A stretch of 64,000 bases of DNA from JBJXFE01 sp046153875 (GCA_046153875.1 JBJXFE010000023.1:62001-126000); one strand, 5' to 3'; positions 17,534 to 33,813 are shown, counted from the stretch's first letter. Notes: generated by a model from the letters alone, not told the origin. Numbers and translations: made by a program.

Positions 17534-18082
17534 ATGTCGAAGCGCGTGAAAGAAACCCTCGTCCGCGACTACCAGGCGCGGTTCGGCTCGACGAAGGACG
17601 CGATGCTCATCAGCATCCGCGGCGTCAAGGGCATCCCCACGACCAAGCTCCGCAAGGGCCTGGCGGACAAGAAGATCAGGATCACGGTCGTCCGCAACGC
17701 GCTGGCCAAGCGCGTGTTCCAGGGCACCGGGCTCGAGCCGCTGTCCAAGCTCCTGACCGGGTCGAGCGCGCTGGCCTACGGCGGCTCGTCGGTGGTCGAG
17801 GTGGCGCGGGAGATCGTCAAGGCCGTGGCCACGATGCCCGAGTTGGAGCTCAAGGGCGCGGTCCTCGACGGGCAACTCTTCGAGGGCAAGAAGGGGTGCG
17901 TGGAGCTGAGCAAGTTCCCCACCAAGAACGAGGCCATCGCCCAGGTCGTGACCCTGGTGGTCAGCCCCGGTCGGAAGCTCACGGGCCAGGTCAAGGGACC
18001 GGGCATGGGCATCGCGGGGATCCTCAAGGCCGTCGAGATGAAGCTGGAGAAGGGCGAGACGATCACGAAGAAGGCTGGCTGA
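17534..18082 (+). CDS. rplJ: 50S ribosomal protein L10
   Basis: A 182-residue L10, which anchors the L7/L12 stalk dimers on the ribosome. The start at 17534 (MSKRVKETLVRDYQARF) has GGAAGGG seven bases upstream; the longer frame would begin inside rplA. The N-terminal rRNA-binding part contains KIRITVVRNALAKRVF, and the C-terminal helix (AGILKAVEMKLEKGE) is the L7/L12 dock. It follows rplA by 13 bases. L10 with L7/L12 commonly represses its own mRNA, but no leader structure was identified here. Confidence 0.95.
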   Translation: MSKRVKETLVRDYQARFGSTKDAMLISIRGVKGIPTTKLRKGLADKKIRITVVRNALAKRVFQGTGLEPLSKLLTGSSALAYGGSSVVEVAREIVKAVATMPELELKGAVLDGQLFEGKKGCVELSKFPTKNEAIAQVVTLVVSPGRKLTGQVKGPGMGIAGILKAVEMKLEKGETITKKAG

Positions 18083-18215
18083 CAGCTTAATGAACTCCGA
18101 CATCCGATCGGCCCCCACGGGTCAAAGCGTCGGGATTGTCCCGGCCCCGCTCGGATGAGAAGTTGGTGGGATAGACGGGCCCGAGGCCCATGCCACCGGA
18201 TACACGAGGTTGACC

Positions 18216-18599
18216 ATGAGCGCGATCGCTGAACTGGGTGACAAGCTGGCGGCCCTGACCCTGAAGGACGCCGTCGAGCTGTCCAAGTACATGAAGGACA
18301 CCTACGGGATCGAGGCCGCCGCGGGCGGCGCGGTCGTGATGGCCGCGGGCGGCGGCGGCGGGGCCCCGGCCAAGGCCGAAGAGAAGACCACCTTCGACGT
18401 CATCCTCAAGACGGTCGACGCGGCCAAGAAGATCCCGACGATCAAGGTCGTCCGCGAGGCGACGGGCCTGGGCCTGGCGGAGGCCAAGGCGTTCGTCGAG
18501 TCGCCGGGGAAGCCGGTCAAGCAGGGCGTCTCGAAGGAAGACGCCGACAAGCTCAAGAAGCAGTTCGACGAGGTCGGGGCAACGGTCGAGATCGCCTGA
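18216..18599 (+). CDS. rplL: 50S ribosomal protein L7/L12
   Basis: A 127-residue L7/L12, the multicopy stalk protein that recruits translational GTPases. The N-terminal dimerisation helices are followed by a Gly/Ala-rich hinge (AAGGGGGAPAKAEE) and the conserved C-terminal domain (TFDVILKTVDAAKKIPTIKVVREATGLGLAEAKAFVE). The ATG at 18216 is preferred because GAGG lies six bases upstream; an in-frame TTG two codons earlier is possible. A gap of 133 bases separates it from rplJ. Confidence 0.96.
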   Translation: MSAIAELGDKLAALTLKDAVELSKYMKDTYGIEAAAGGAVVMAAGGGGGAPAKAEEKTTFDVILKTVDAAKKIPTIKVVREATGLGLAEAKAFVESPGKPVKQGVSKEDADKLKKQFDEVGATVEIA

Positions 18600-18623
18600 C
18601 CACGAATGCCGCGGATCGTGCGA

Positions 18624-18650
18624 CGGGGTCCGCCCGACGGGCGGACCCCG
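18624..18650 (+). terminator. rplL-rpoB intergenic hairpin (attenuator-like)
   Basis: A perfect 12-bp GC stem (18624-18635 with 18639-18650) lies 25 bases after rplL. It is followed only by CTTCC, so termination is probably partial. A hairpin at this place is a classical attenuator that sets RNA polymerase lower than ribosomal protein synthesis. Confidence 0.6.
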
Positions 18651-18706
18651 CTTCCTGCGCGCTGGATGGGGTCGTCCACGAACGGAGGCCGTCCGCCGCG
18701 CGCGGG

Positions 18707-18735
18707 TTGCGTTGATGATGGATGGTGGATATACT
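18707..18735 (+). promoter_or_regulatory. putative internal promoter for rpoBC
   Basis: TTGCGT (18707-18712) and TATACT (18730-18735) are separated by 17 bases, downstream of the attenuator hairpin and 116 bases before rpoB. It would allow rpoBC expression independent of rplKAJL. The rest of the 252-base gap holds no recognisable gene. Confidence 0.5.
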
Positions 18736-18851
18736 GATCGGTTCGGGTGCGAGGACGGGCGTGACAGGGCGCGGCTGCGGATCACAGTTCATGTTCGGTG
18801 ACAGCGTCTGACGCGATCAGGCGCGGCTGTTCAACCATCGCGAGGACCTCG

Positions 18852-22658
<3,807 letters not shown>

Positions 22659-22747
22659 GGCCGCCCGTCCGTCCGAACGCGCCGCGCAGTTGACCGGAAC
22701 ACGACCCGCCCGACCGCCACGGAGTGGCGGGGCACTCGGAGGCGATC

Positions 22748-27127
<4,380 letters not shown>

Positions 27128-27154
27128 GGAAACGTGGAACACGACGAGCAGAAC

Positions 27155-27187
27155 AAGGCCGGGCGCCGTGAGCGCTCGGCCTTTTCC
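27155..27187 (+). terminator. intrinsic terminator after rpoC
   Basis: A 12-bp stem with one G-U pair (27155-27166 with 27172-27183, loop CGTGA) is followed by TTCC, so the run reads CTTTTCC. It lies 28 bases after the rpoC stop and 13 bases before the stop of the convergent small gene. Confidence 0.75.
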
Positions 27188-27199
27188 TTGCGCTCCGGC

Positions 27200-27430
27200 T
27201 CATCGCCCTTCGATGATCGCCTTCAACTGCGCATCGGGCAGCACCGGGAGGCGCGCGCGCCCGGTGGCCAGGGCGGCCATGACGTACGGCACGCACAGCC
27301 CGCACCCGCGCCCGCAGCCTGTGCGCTTCTGCAACTCCTCGAACCCCGCCCCGGTCTCGGCGCGCAAACGGATCAGTTCGGCGAACGTCGCCTTGAAGCA
27401 CACGCAACGATCAACGGGCGTCGGGTCCAT
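27200..27430 (-). CDS. BFD-like [2Fe-2S]-binding protein
   Basis: A 76-residue small iron-sulfur protein of the bacterioferritin-associated ferredoxin type. The cysteine pattern is C9-V-C11 near the N-terminus and TGCGRGCGLC (C39, C43, C46), so four of the five cysteines can hold a [2Fe-2S] cluster. Proteins of this type pass electrons, for example to release iron from bacterioferritin, or form domains of larger redox enzymes. No bacterioferritin gene is nearby. It lies 42 bases downstream of the pseudopilin gene of the cobalamin-riboswitch operon and could be its last member. Confidence 0.8.
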   Translation of the reverse strand: MDPTPVDRCVCFKATFAELIRLRAETGAGFEELQKRTGCGRGCGLCVPYVMAALATGRARLPVLPDAQLKAIIEGR

Positions 27431-27472
27431 TCACCGTCCCACCGTCCCAACGTCCCACCGTCTCGACCGCCC

Positions 27473-28321
27473 CTAATCCCAACGCTTCCCATCCTGAACG
27501 TAGTGCGGATCATTCTCCGTTCCCACCGAACCGACGCGCGCGCCCGGATGCACCAGCCACTCCGGGTGTGCCGCCGCCGCGCGGGCGCTCCCGTCCGCCC
27601 TCCCCGCGACGGCCGCGCCTTTCCCCGCCCCGTGCCGGAACGCGGTTGTCGGGAAGTTGTTGATCGACCACCCGCCCGCGCCGTCATAGAGCTTCGGCGG
27701 GTCGAGCAGAGCCGTGTTCCGGATCGGCGTGACCGGGAGCATCGCGTCGGCAAACACGAACAGGTCCGCCGGTCGATCGACGTCGCCCAGCCGCTTCCAG
27801 GGGCGATAGCCGATCGTCGCGTTCCAGCCCGGCGTGGCCCGGGGCGTCAGGGCGTAGCCGTTGTAGCCGTAGGTGCTGGTGGGCGCGCCCGGCGGCGCGG
27901 CGTTGATCGGCTGGGCGCGGTAGCTCCCCCACGGCTGGGCCGGGCACTCGTACGCCGATCGCTCGCCGGGCTCCCGGGCCAGGTACGGCACAAGGAAGCC
28001 CGGTTCGTAGACGACCGCCCCGGACCCGCCGTCCACGCGACCCCACCAATAGGTCGCGTGGACAGCGGTCGATCCGGGAACGAGGTCGCTGGCGGGCATC
28101 GCGGCGTCGCCGTGGTCCCCCGCGTAAAGCTGCCAGCCGATGAGCACCTGCCGCAGGTTCACGGCGCAGCGTGCGGTGCGGGCGCTGTGCCGCGCCGCCC
28201 CGAGCGCAGGCACGAGGATGCCGATCAACACCGCGACGATCGCGATGACGACCAGCAGTTCGATGAGCGTGAAGCCCCGCTCCGTTCTGCGCCCCTCCGT
28301 ATCGATCCGCGCCCGCTTCAT
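27473..28321 (-). CDS. type II pseudopilin-like secreted protein
   Basis: A 282-residue protein with a prepilin leader (16 residues, MKRARIDTEGRRTERG) followed by FTLIELLVVIAIVAVLIGILVPAL. This is a textbook prepilin peptidase site, with the conserved glutamate at +5. The large C-terminal part has NLRQVLIGWQLYAGDHGDAAMPA and ends in a mixed beta region, as in the abundant DUF1559-type planctomycete proteins. Its start codon shares one base with the stop of the upstream beta-propeller gene (TGATG), so translation is coupled. This makes it the third gene of the riboswitch operon. Confidence 0.85.
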   Translation of the reverse strand: MKRARIDTEGRRTERGFTLIELLVVIAIVAVLIGILVPALGAARHSARTARCAVNLRQVLIGWQLYAGDHGDAAMPASDLVPGSTAVHATYWWGRVDGGSGAVVYEPGFLVPYLAREPGERSAYECPAQPWGSYRAQPINAAPPGAPTSTYGYNGYALTPRATPGWNATIGYRPWKRLGDVDRPADLFVFADAMLPVTPIRNTALLDPPKLYDGAGGWSINNFPTTAFRHGAGKGAAVAGRADGSARAAAAHPEWLVHPGARVGSVGTENDPHYVQDGKRWD

Positions 28322-29925
28322 CACGGGCACCCGATCACGTAGCGTGTCTGGAAGCACCCGAAGTCCGCGACCGTCAGTGACCCCTCGCCGGTGCAATCCG
28401 CCCATGGGTCCGCGAGGACGTACCGTGTCTGGAAGCACCCGAAATCCGCGACGGACAACGCGCCGTCGCCGGAGCAATCCGAATAGCACGCGGGCGCGCC
28501 GAACGCGCTGAGCCCGCCCGCGCCGAGCGTGTACAGACTCATTCCCCCGCCGCTCGCGCCGGCGACGGCCGGCGTGGACCCGGCGCCGACGGCATGGGCC
28601 TCGACGAACCCCGGGTCGGCCGGGTCGCGATCAACATCCAGCACGTACAGGTCCGTGCAGGCCGCGGTCCAGGTTGCGGTCGGCATCGCACCCGCGATGA
28701 GGGATTCGTCACCGCCCACGCTGCCCACGCCCACCGCGATCGGCTGGTGGGTCCAGCCGCCGACGAGCAGGTACTCGCCCACGTCCATGACGCCGTTCGC
28801 GTTGGCGTCCGTCCAGGTGTCGATCGCGGTGTCCCAGGCGAGCGCGGCCGAGGTGCCGAGGTCCTCGAAGAGCTGGAGGCTCGGCGCGGACCCGAACCCC
28901 GGGATGCCGCCCGAGACGACGACTCGCCCGTCGCCGAGCGGGATCGGCGTCGCGGCCGTACGGTTGCACGGCGCGGTCCACACCAGGGCTCCGTCCTCCG
29001 CGCGGAGCTTGACGAAGTTCCCCGCGAACTGCCCGCCGAAGAACCCGTAGGAGGCCGCGTAGATGAACCGCCCGGCGGGCGTGTCGTCAACGCAGACCCC
29101 GCCGAAGAACCCGGTGTCGATGGCGTTCTCGAAGGCCCAGAGCGGCGTCGGCGGCGCGAGCGCGGCCGCGTCGAACGCGCGCACGACGCCAAACGGCGAA
29201 CCCGACTCGTCGCTCACGCTTGCGACGTACACCACGCCGTCCGCGTAGGCCGCCGTGTTGCCGGATGTCGCGCCGAGCACGACCGACCACACGGCCTGCC
29301 CGGGCATGAACGGGTTGAGCCCCGCGTCGAACGGATCGGCGTTGATGCAATGCAGCCGCCCGTCCACACCGAACGGGTCATAGTCGGTGATGAACACCCG
29401 ATCCGTCACACCGCCAGGGCCCAGCCCCGCCGTCACAAGCGGCGAAGCGTTGACCACCTGCCGCGGCAGCGGGGTCTGCCAGCGCGCAGCGCCGGACGCG
29501 TGACTGAACGCCCGCACCGTCAGGCCCGACGCGACGACCACTGCACCGTTGGCCCCGTCGATCGCCGGCGTGGACCACGACCCGACGTAGGGCGCATCGA
29601 CCGCCGCGGCCCACGCCACCTCGCCGTCCGTTCGCCCGATCGCATAGACCCGATCGACGCCACCGGACTTGCCCACGGCGTAGACACGATCGTCGTCCGC
29701 GACGACTCCGGACTGCCCGACGAACGCGATCGCCTGCCCCGACGCGTCGTGGTACGCGAGCCACAGCGGCACGTCGATGCCCGGCGGCGGCGCGCCAACG
29801 GCCGCGATCCTCGCCGGCGAGCCCGCGAAGTGCGACCAGGGCTGGGCCGGAGCGCCGGAACAGCAGAGCGACAGAAACGCAGATGCCGCGAGTGCACGAC
29901 GCCTGCTGTCGATCCGCGGGCTCAT
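28321..29925 (-). CDS. secreted PQQ-like beta-propeller protein with paired dockerin-like tag
   Basis: A 534-residue exported protein. The start at 29925 (MSPRIDSRRRALAASAFLSLCC) has GGGAG six bases upstream. Repeats such as DDDRVYAVGKSGGVDRVYAIGRTDGEVAWAAAVD, NGAVVVASGLTVRAF and TAAYADGVVYVASV are blades of a PQQ-like beta-propeller. The last about 57 residues are two dockerin-like repeats ending CFQTRYVIGCP. The start overlaps the stop of the upstream PEP-CTERM-like gene in an ATGA. Because the operon is preceded by a cobalamin riboswitch, the propeller may bind a corrinoid at the cell surface, as the propeller BtuG does in Bacteroides; this analogy is inference. Confidence 0.82.
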   Translation of the reverse strand: MSPRIDSRRRALAASAFLSLCCSGAPAQPWSHFAGSPARIAAVGAPPPGIDVPLWLAYHDASGQAIAFVGQSGVVADDDRVYAVGKSGGVDRVYAIGRTDGEVAWAAAVDAPYVGSWSTPAIDGANGAVVVASGLTVRAFSHASGAARWQTPLPRQVVNASPLVTAGLGPGGVTDRVFITDYDPFGVDGRLHCINADPFDAGLNPFMPGQAVWSVVLGATSGNTAAYADGVVYVASVSDESGSPFGVVRAFDAAALAPPTPLWAFENAIDTGFFGGVCVDDTPAGRFIYAASYGFFGGQFAGNFVKLRAEDGALVWTAPCNRTAATPIPLGDGRVVVSGGIPGFGSAPSLQLFEDLGTSAALAWDTAIDTWTDANANGVMDVGEYLLVGGWTHQPIAVGVGSVGGDESLIAGAMPTATWTAACTDLYVLDVDRDPADPGFVEAHAVGAGSTPAVAGASGGGMSLYTLGAGGLSAFGAPACYSDCSGDGALSVADFGCFQTRYVLADPWADCTGEGSLTVADFGCFQTRYVIGCP

Positions 29926-30785
29926 GCGATCTCCCGGGCTCGAAGCCTGTTCGTCTGCGGTTCCTCCGCTCGATTGTTGTCGCCGCGGCGGCGCGGGCCC
30001 ACCCCGGCGAGCGCCGCAAGCCCGACGGCGAGCAGCGTCGGAGCCGCGGGAATCGCCGTCACGTCCGCGAACCCGTCGATCTCGATCGTCCCCGTGAAGC
30101 CCGCCGGCGCGATGATCCGCACGAATGACACGGCCGAGAGCCCGGTCAGCCCGATGTCCAGTCCCGTGCCGCCGCCCGAGCCGTCGTACGCGGCGACGAT
30201 CTGCGCGAAGTTCAGCCCCGCCGCGACCAACGCGGGGCTCACGGGGCACGTGAAGTTCGTTGGCACCAAGCCCGGCGAGGTCGCGTAAGGGCTCGTGAGG
30301 TCGGCGTAGCCCAGCGTGGGAAACTCCGAGTCCGCGGCCGCGCCCGGCACCGAGAACCAGTTCACGCCGTCGGCGCTCAGTTCAATCAACCCACCGCCCG
30401 AACCGAACAGCCCGCCGGCTACGCCGTTCGGGAATCCGACGTCGATGTATCCCGTGTTGCCGAACACAATCAAGTCCACGCCGAACGGGTTGAACGGGTC
30501 GTTCGTGACGGGCGATTCGAACTGCACCACGAGGTGCCCGCCGTTGCCGATCGAGACGAGCTCCGAGCCCAGGAACGGCGGGTTGAACGGCGTGACCGCG
30601 CCCGGGAACGACCCCACGCCGGTGAACCGCGTCGGTTCGCCCAGCGCGCTCGCCGGGTTCGTGAAGGCCGCTCCCACGCCCGACCCCGGCTCGTACGACA
30701 CGACCGAGTTCCCCCACGGCCCGCCGGCGAGTGCCCCGAACGCGACTCCACCGCCGCCCATAGCGACACACACACAATGCAGCAT
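29922..30785 (-). CDS. PEP-CTERM-like cell-surface protein, first gene of the cobalamin-riboswitch operon
   Basis: A 287-residue predicted surface protein. The ATG at 30785 has GGAGG ten bases upstream and gives a short hydrophobic leader (MLHCVCVAMGGGGVAFGALAGG). The body begins with VVSYEPGSGVGAAFTNPASALGEP and contains LVSIGNGGHLVVQFESPV and GVDLIVFGNTGY. I recall this ALGEP...FGN pattern in cell-surface proteins of cobalamin-uptake loci, but this needs a search. The C-terminus (IPAAPTLLAVGLAALAGVGPRRRG) is a proline-preceded hydrophobic helix plus arginines, as in PEP-CTERM sorting signals. It overlaps the beta-propeller gene by four bases. Confidence 0.78.
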   Translation of the reverse strand: MLHCVCVAMGGGGVAFGALAGGPWGNSVVSYEPGSGVGAAFTNPASALGEPTRFTGVGSFPGAVTPFNPPFLGSELVSIGNGGHLVVQFESPVTNDPFNPFGVDLIVFGNTGYIDVGFPNGVAGGLFGSGGGLIELSADGVNWFSVPGAAADSEFPTLGYADLTSPYATSPGLVPTNFTCPVSPALVAAGLNFAQIVAAYDGSGGGTGLDIGLTGLSAVSFVRIIAPAGFTGTIEIDGFADVTAIPAAPTLLAVGLAALAGVGPRRRGDNNRAEEPQTNRLRAREIA

Positions 30786-30903
30786 GATCCTTCGACCTCC
30801 GGGCGTCCGACACGCGCACGGCGCGCGGCGTGATAGCCCTGTTGTCGCCTCGATGCGCGCGAGACGGTTCCCTCACAACAGGCCCTGTGCGTAGGGAATG
30901 ATG

Positions 30904-30951
30904 CTCCGGAGAGCACGCGGCGTCGGGAACACGCGCCGCGTCACGCCGGAG
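30904..30951 (-). promoter_or_regulatory. candidate expression-platform hairpin of the cobalamin riboswitch
   Basis: Between the B12 box and the first gene there are about 225 bases without a gene. They hold a strong bulged hairpin: an inner 8-bp stem (30915-30922 with 30934-30941) and an outer CTCCGG/CCGGAG pair (30904-30909 with 30946-30951). No poly-T follows on the minus strand, so control of translation or Rho-dependent termination is more likely than intrinsic termination. The exact switching partner was not resolved. Confidence 0.4.
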
Positions 30952-31011
30952 CCCCTTTACGCGAGGGGCCGCCAAGCTCGGACCCCGGAACGTCCGGAGG
31001 TCCACAGCCGT

Positions 31012-31222
31012 CGGCAGGTCTTCCGGCTTGGGGCTGGCTCTCGTCGAGCGTCGCGGCACCCGCCTTCCCGACTCGCCTTGAGGCGATCAGTGGCGTCTGG
31101 GGCCGCGCCTGTTCAGCCCTTCACGGCGGCGCGTCCGCGGCGGAATAGGCCCCGACTTCCTCCGACGGGGCCGTCACCGCACTTCCCTTTTCACCCCGCC
31201 GCGAAGCGGGGCACCGAGGGCG
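31012..31222 (-). ncRNA. cobalamin (B12) riboswitch aptamer
   Basis: Read on the minus strand, the conserved blocks occur in the right order: GGTGCC (31215-31210), GGTGAAAAGGGAA (31195-31183), GCCACTG (31094-31088), GGGAAGGC (31069-31062) and the B12 box CAAGCCGGAAGACCTGCCG (31030-31012). The spacing fits a class I adenosylcobalamin-type aptamer of about 200 bases. A consensus promoter lies immediately upstream. The regulated gene encodes a surface protein, not a known transporter or biosynthetic enzyme. Confidence 0.9.
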
Positions 31223-31227
31223 AGGGC

Positions 31228-31255
31228 AGCATACCGGCGGCGCGGCCCTTGTCAA
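31228..31255 (-). promoter_or_regulatory. promoter of the cobalamin-riboswitch operon
   Basis: On the minus strand, TTGACA (31255-31250, perfect consensus) and TATGCT (31233-31228) are separated by 16 bases. The expected transcription start falls at the first bases of the riboswitch. Its -35 hexamer overlaps that of the divergent promoter. Confidence 0.65.
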
Positions 31256-31276
31256 ACGACGGGTGTGCAGTATGCT
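31249..31276 (+). promoter_or_regulatory. divergent promoter of the PEP-CTERM-like gene at 31301
   Basis: TTGTCA (31249-31254) and TATGCT (31271-31276) are separated by 16 bases. The -35 lies in the palindrome TTGTCAA, which also supplies the -35 of the minus-strand promoter, so RNA polymerase cannot occupy both sites at once. Confidence 0.6.
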
Positions 31277-31300
31277 CCGGGCCGCGACAGAGGAATGCAC

Positions 31301-31861
31301 ATGCAGAATGGACCGCCGGATCGTCGGATCGCCATCGTTGTGGCGGTGGGCGCGGCGGCGTGCCTCGGCTGGAACTCGAATGCCGGCGCGCAGTTCTCAG
31401 GGCCGTACGCGCCCGCGAGCTGGACCCTGAACCCTCACGGCGGAGATGGGTCGGTGATCACGTCCGGCGCACCCGCGACGATCGTCGTCATCGGCAACGA
31501 CAACGGCCAGCCGATCATCAACACCGACTACACGACGACGGCGGCCGCAACGGGTTCGTGGTCGTTCAACTGGGAGATCATCCCCCACGACTCGGGAACA
31601 TACGATGCGGCGTACTACCTGCTGAACGGCTCGCCGATCTTCATCGGCTATCTGTTCGGAGGAAGCGGCGGCGTCACCAACGTGGCGGTGCAGGCAGGCG
31701 ATGTGATCGGCTTCCGCGTATGGTCAGCCGATGGCGCGATCGGCACCCTCGACCTGCACGTCACGAACTTCAGCGCCCCGGTGCCGGGCCCGGGTGGGTT
31801 CATCGCCGTCGCTGCGCCGTGCCTCCTGCTCGCACGCCGAAGACGGAGCGAAGGCGGCTAA
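31301..31861 (+). CDS. small secreted PEP-CTERM-like protein
   Basis: A 186-residue exported protein. The ATG at 31301 is chosen over one at 31295 because GAGGAA ends five bases before it. A signal peptide (about residues 7-30, IAIVVAVGAAACLGWNSNAGAQ) is followed by a beta-rich domain with SWSFNWEIIPHDSGTYDAAYY and a C-terminal APVPGPGGFIAVAAPCLLLARRRR. That end is a PEP-CTERM-type sorting signal: Pro-Gly-Pro motif, hydrophobic helix, basic tail. The function is unknown. It is divergent from the cobalamin operon and may be co-regulated with it through the shared promoter core. Its stop overlaps the convergent asparaginase gene by four bases. Confidence 0.75.
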   Translation: MQNGPPDRRIAIVVAVGAAACLGWNSNAGAQFSGPYAPASWTLNPHGGDGSVITSGAPATIVVIGNDNGQPIINTDYTTTAAATGSWSFNWEIIPHDSGTYDAAYYLLNGSPIFIGYLFGGSGGVTNVAVQAGDVIGFRVWSADGAIGTLDLHVTNFSAPVPGPGGFIAVAAPCLLLARRRRSEGG

Positions 31862-33051
31862 CGCCGATCGGGCTGGTACAGGAACTCACCCTCGAGCTTG
31901 CGGGACTCGCTCCCGTCATGGACGGCGTACGTCGCGCCCTTCCAGATCGACGCGCTCCCGTACGCGCCGTCCTTCCGCGCGGCGTAGAACGAGACGTTGA
32001 AGTTCGGGCGACCCTGCGCGTCCAGCAGGCGCTTTTCCTTCGTCTTGTCGGCGATCTTCTTCGCCGCGGCCAGGCACGCCTCGGTCGGCGAGAGCCCGTT
32101 CTCCATCTGCTGCACGATGTAGAATGACCCGCAGACCTGGATCACCGCCTCGCCGCGACCCGTCGCCCCGGCCGAGCCGATCGCGTTGTCGCAGTACATC
32201 CCCGCGCCGACGATCGGCGAGTCGCCCAGACGCCCGGGGAGCTTCCACGAGAGGCCGCTGGTGCTCGTGCAGGCGGCGACGTGACCGCTCTCGGTGACGG
32301 CCGAACAGTGAATCGTGCCCGTGGTGTACGGCACGCCGGTCGCCGGGTCGATGCGGGCCGGGCCGGAGCCGATCGCGTCGATGTCGATGGGACTCGCCCG
32401 CCACCCCAGCGGCTTCTTCGACGGCAGGTCCTCGCGTTCGTCGTCGTTGAGCCAGTCGTCGTCCTTGCCGAGGTTGGCCCGCCACTTCAGCCACGCCTCG
32501 CGCGAGGCCTCGGTGAGCAGGTTCTCCTCCTTGAAGCCCATGCGTAGCGCGAACTTGAGCGCTCCGGCTCCTACCAGCATCACGTGGTCGGTCCGTCGCA
32601 ACACCTGCAGCGCGACCGCCGCCGGGTTCTTGATGTTCTCCAGGCATCCGACCGAGCCCGCGCGGTGCAGCACGCCGTCCATCACCGAAGCGTCGAGCTG
32701 GACGACGCCCTCCTCGTTCGGCAAGCCGCCATACCCCACCGAGTTGTCCTTGGGGTCGTTCTCGACGATCGCGATGCCCTCGACTATCGCGTCCAGCGGG
32801 TGCGAGCCGGCCTTGATCATCTCCATCGCACGGTTCACGGCCGGCACGCCGTTGCCCGACGAGATGATGCACGGGCCGCGGTGCGCATCGCCCGGGCCCG
32901 CCCGACGATCGGCCGCGGGCTGTGCCGCACCGCCCCCAACGCCGCCGGGTTGAAAACCGGCTGATGCACGCGGCGCGATCGAAGCCACGGCGGCGGCGCC
33001 CGACGCGGCCACGGACGCGGTCAAGAAGTGACGGCGGTCGATGTCGTCCAT
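31858..33051 (-). CDS. N4-(beta-N-acetylglucosaminyl)-L-asparaginase family protein (Tat-exported)
   Basis: A 397-residue Ntn-hydrolase of the glycosylasparaginase family, which cleaves the bond between asparagine and GlcNAc in N-glycopeptides after self-cleavage into two chains. The N-terminus has a twin-arginine signal (RRHFLTASVAASGAAAVAS), so the protein is exported folded. Family segments are IISSGNGVPAVNRAMEMIKAG near the start and GTIHCSAVTESGHVAACTSTSG, in which T246 is the probable new N-terminal nucleophile. GRLGDSPIVGAGMYCDN follows. Exported glycosylasparaginases suit degradation of glycoproteins by a heterotroph. L-asparaginase activity is an alternative. Confidence 0.85.
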   Translation of the reverse strand: MDDIDRRHFLTASVAASGAAAVASIAPRASAGFQPGGVGGGAAQPAADRRAGPGDAHRGPCIISSGNGVPAVNRAMEMIKAGSHPLDAIVEGIAIVENDPKDNSVGYGGLPNEEGVVQLDASVMDGVLHRAGSVGCLENIKNPAAVALQVLRRTDHVMLVGAGALKFALRMGFKEENLLTEASREAWLKWRANLGKDDDWLNDDEREDLPSKKPLGWRASPIDIDAIGSGPARIDPATGVPYTTGTIHCSAVTESGHVAACTSTSGLSWKLPGRLGDSPIVGAGMYCDNAIGSAGATGRGEAVIQVCGSFYIVQQMENGLSPTEACLAAAKKIADKTKEKRLLDAQGRPNFNVSFYAARKDGAYGSASIWKGATYAVHDGSESRKLEGEFLYQPDRR

Positions 33052-33112
33052 GCGGGCAGTCTACAGACTTCCGTCCGGGCTCTGTGCGACGCGGCGACGC
33101 GACCCGCACGGG

Positions 33113-33712
33113 TTACGCACGCGCCAGGAACCCCTCGAGCCGTGCCTTCACGCCCGGCCATTCCTCAGCGATCACGCTGTAGAACATCGAATCCCGGATG
33201 TAGCCGTCGTGCATGATCCGGTGCCGGCGGAAACGCCCCTCGAACGCCGCGCCGATCCGCAGGATGGCGTTCTGCGACCGTTCGTTGCGCGCATCGGTGC
33301 GGAGCTGCACCCGCAGCGCGCCGAGCGACTCGAACGCGTGCCGCAGGAGCATGTACTTGCACTCGGTGTTGACCGGCGTGCGCTGCCACGCCGCTCCGAG
33401 CCACGTCCACCCTATCTCCAGCCCCCGGCTCTCGCGCACGATGTCCATGTAGCGCGTCGATCCCGCGACCCTTCCGGCGACATCGACGATCGCGAACGGC
33501 ACCTGCGCGCCGGTTGCCGCGGCCTCCAGCGCCTCGGCGATCATCGCGCGCACGGCAGCCTCGTCGGTTGGGCGGGCTCGCGGCAGATACCGCCACACCG
33601 CGTCGTCCTGGGCGGCGGCGAACAGCCCCGGCGCGTGGTCGGGCGTGAGCGGCTCGAGCCGCCCGTGGCGCCCCGCGAGCACCACGGGCCGAGGATCGAA
33701 GTGTGCGGGCAT
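33113..33712 (-). CDS. GNAT N-acetyltransferase (RimJ/RimL-like)
   Basis: A 199-residue GCN5-related acetyltransferase. The start at 33712 has GGAGG six bases upstream. Conserved parts are the N-terminal GRHGRLEPLTPDHAPGLF, the central GSTRYMDI and EIGWTWLG, and the late NERSQNAILRIGAAFEGRFR, which is the acetyl-CoA and substrate region of the RimJ/RimL subgroup. The substrate is unknown; relatives acetylate protein N-termini, ribosomal proteins or small molecules. No operon partner is visible. Confidence 0.82.
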   Translation of the reverse strand: MPAHFDPRPVVLAGRHGRLEPLTPDHAPGLFAAAQDDAVWRYLPRARPTDEAAVRAMIAEALEAAATGAQVPFAIVDVAGRVAGSTRYMDIVRESRGLEIGWTWLGAAWQRTPVNTECKYMLLRHAFESLGALRVQLRTDARNERSQNAILRIGAAFEGRFRRHRIMHDGYIRDSMFYSVIAEEWPGVKARLEGFLARA

Positions 33713-33813
33713 CACCGTCCTCCGATGCGCCAGCGTAGGCGGTCGGTCGCGCTCCGCCCCACGCCGGCGTCCGCCCGCGTCTACCATCCGCTCCGTTCCC
33801 GCGGAGAACCCGG

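Noticed and set aside
31012..31222. Protein-coding reading of the 30.8-31.3 kb gap
   Set aside because: Open frames here have no ribosome-binding site or domain and coincide with the cobalamin riboswitch blocks.
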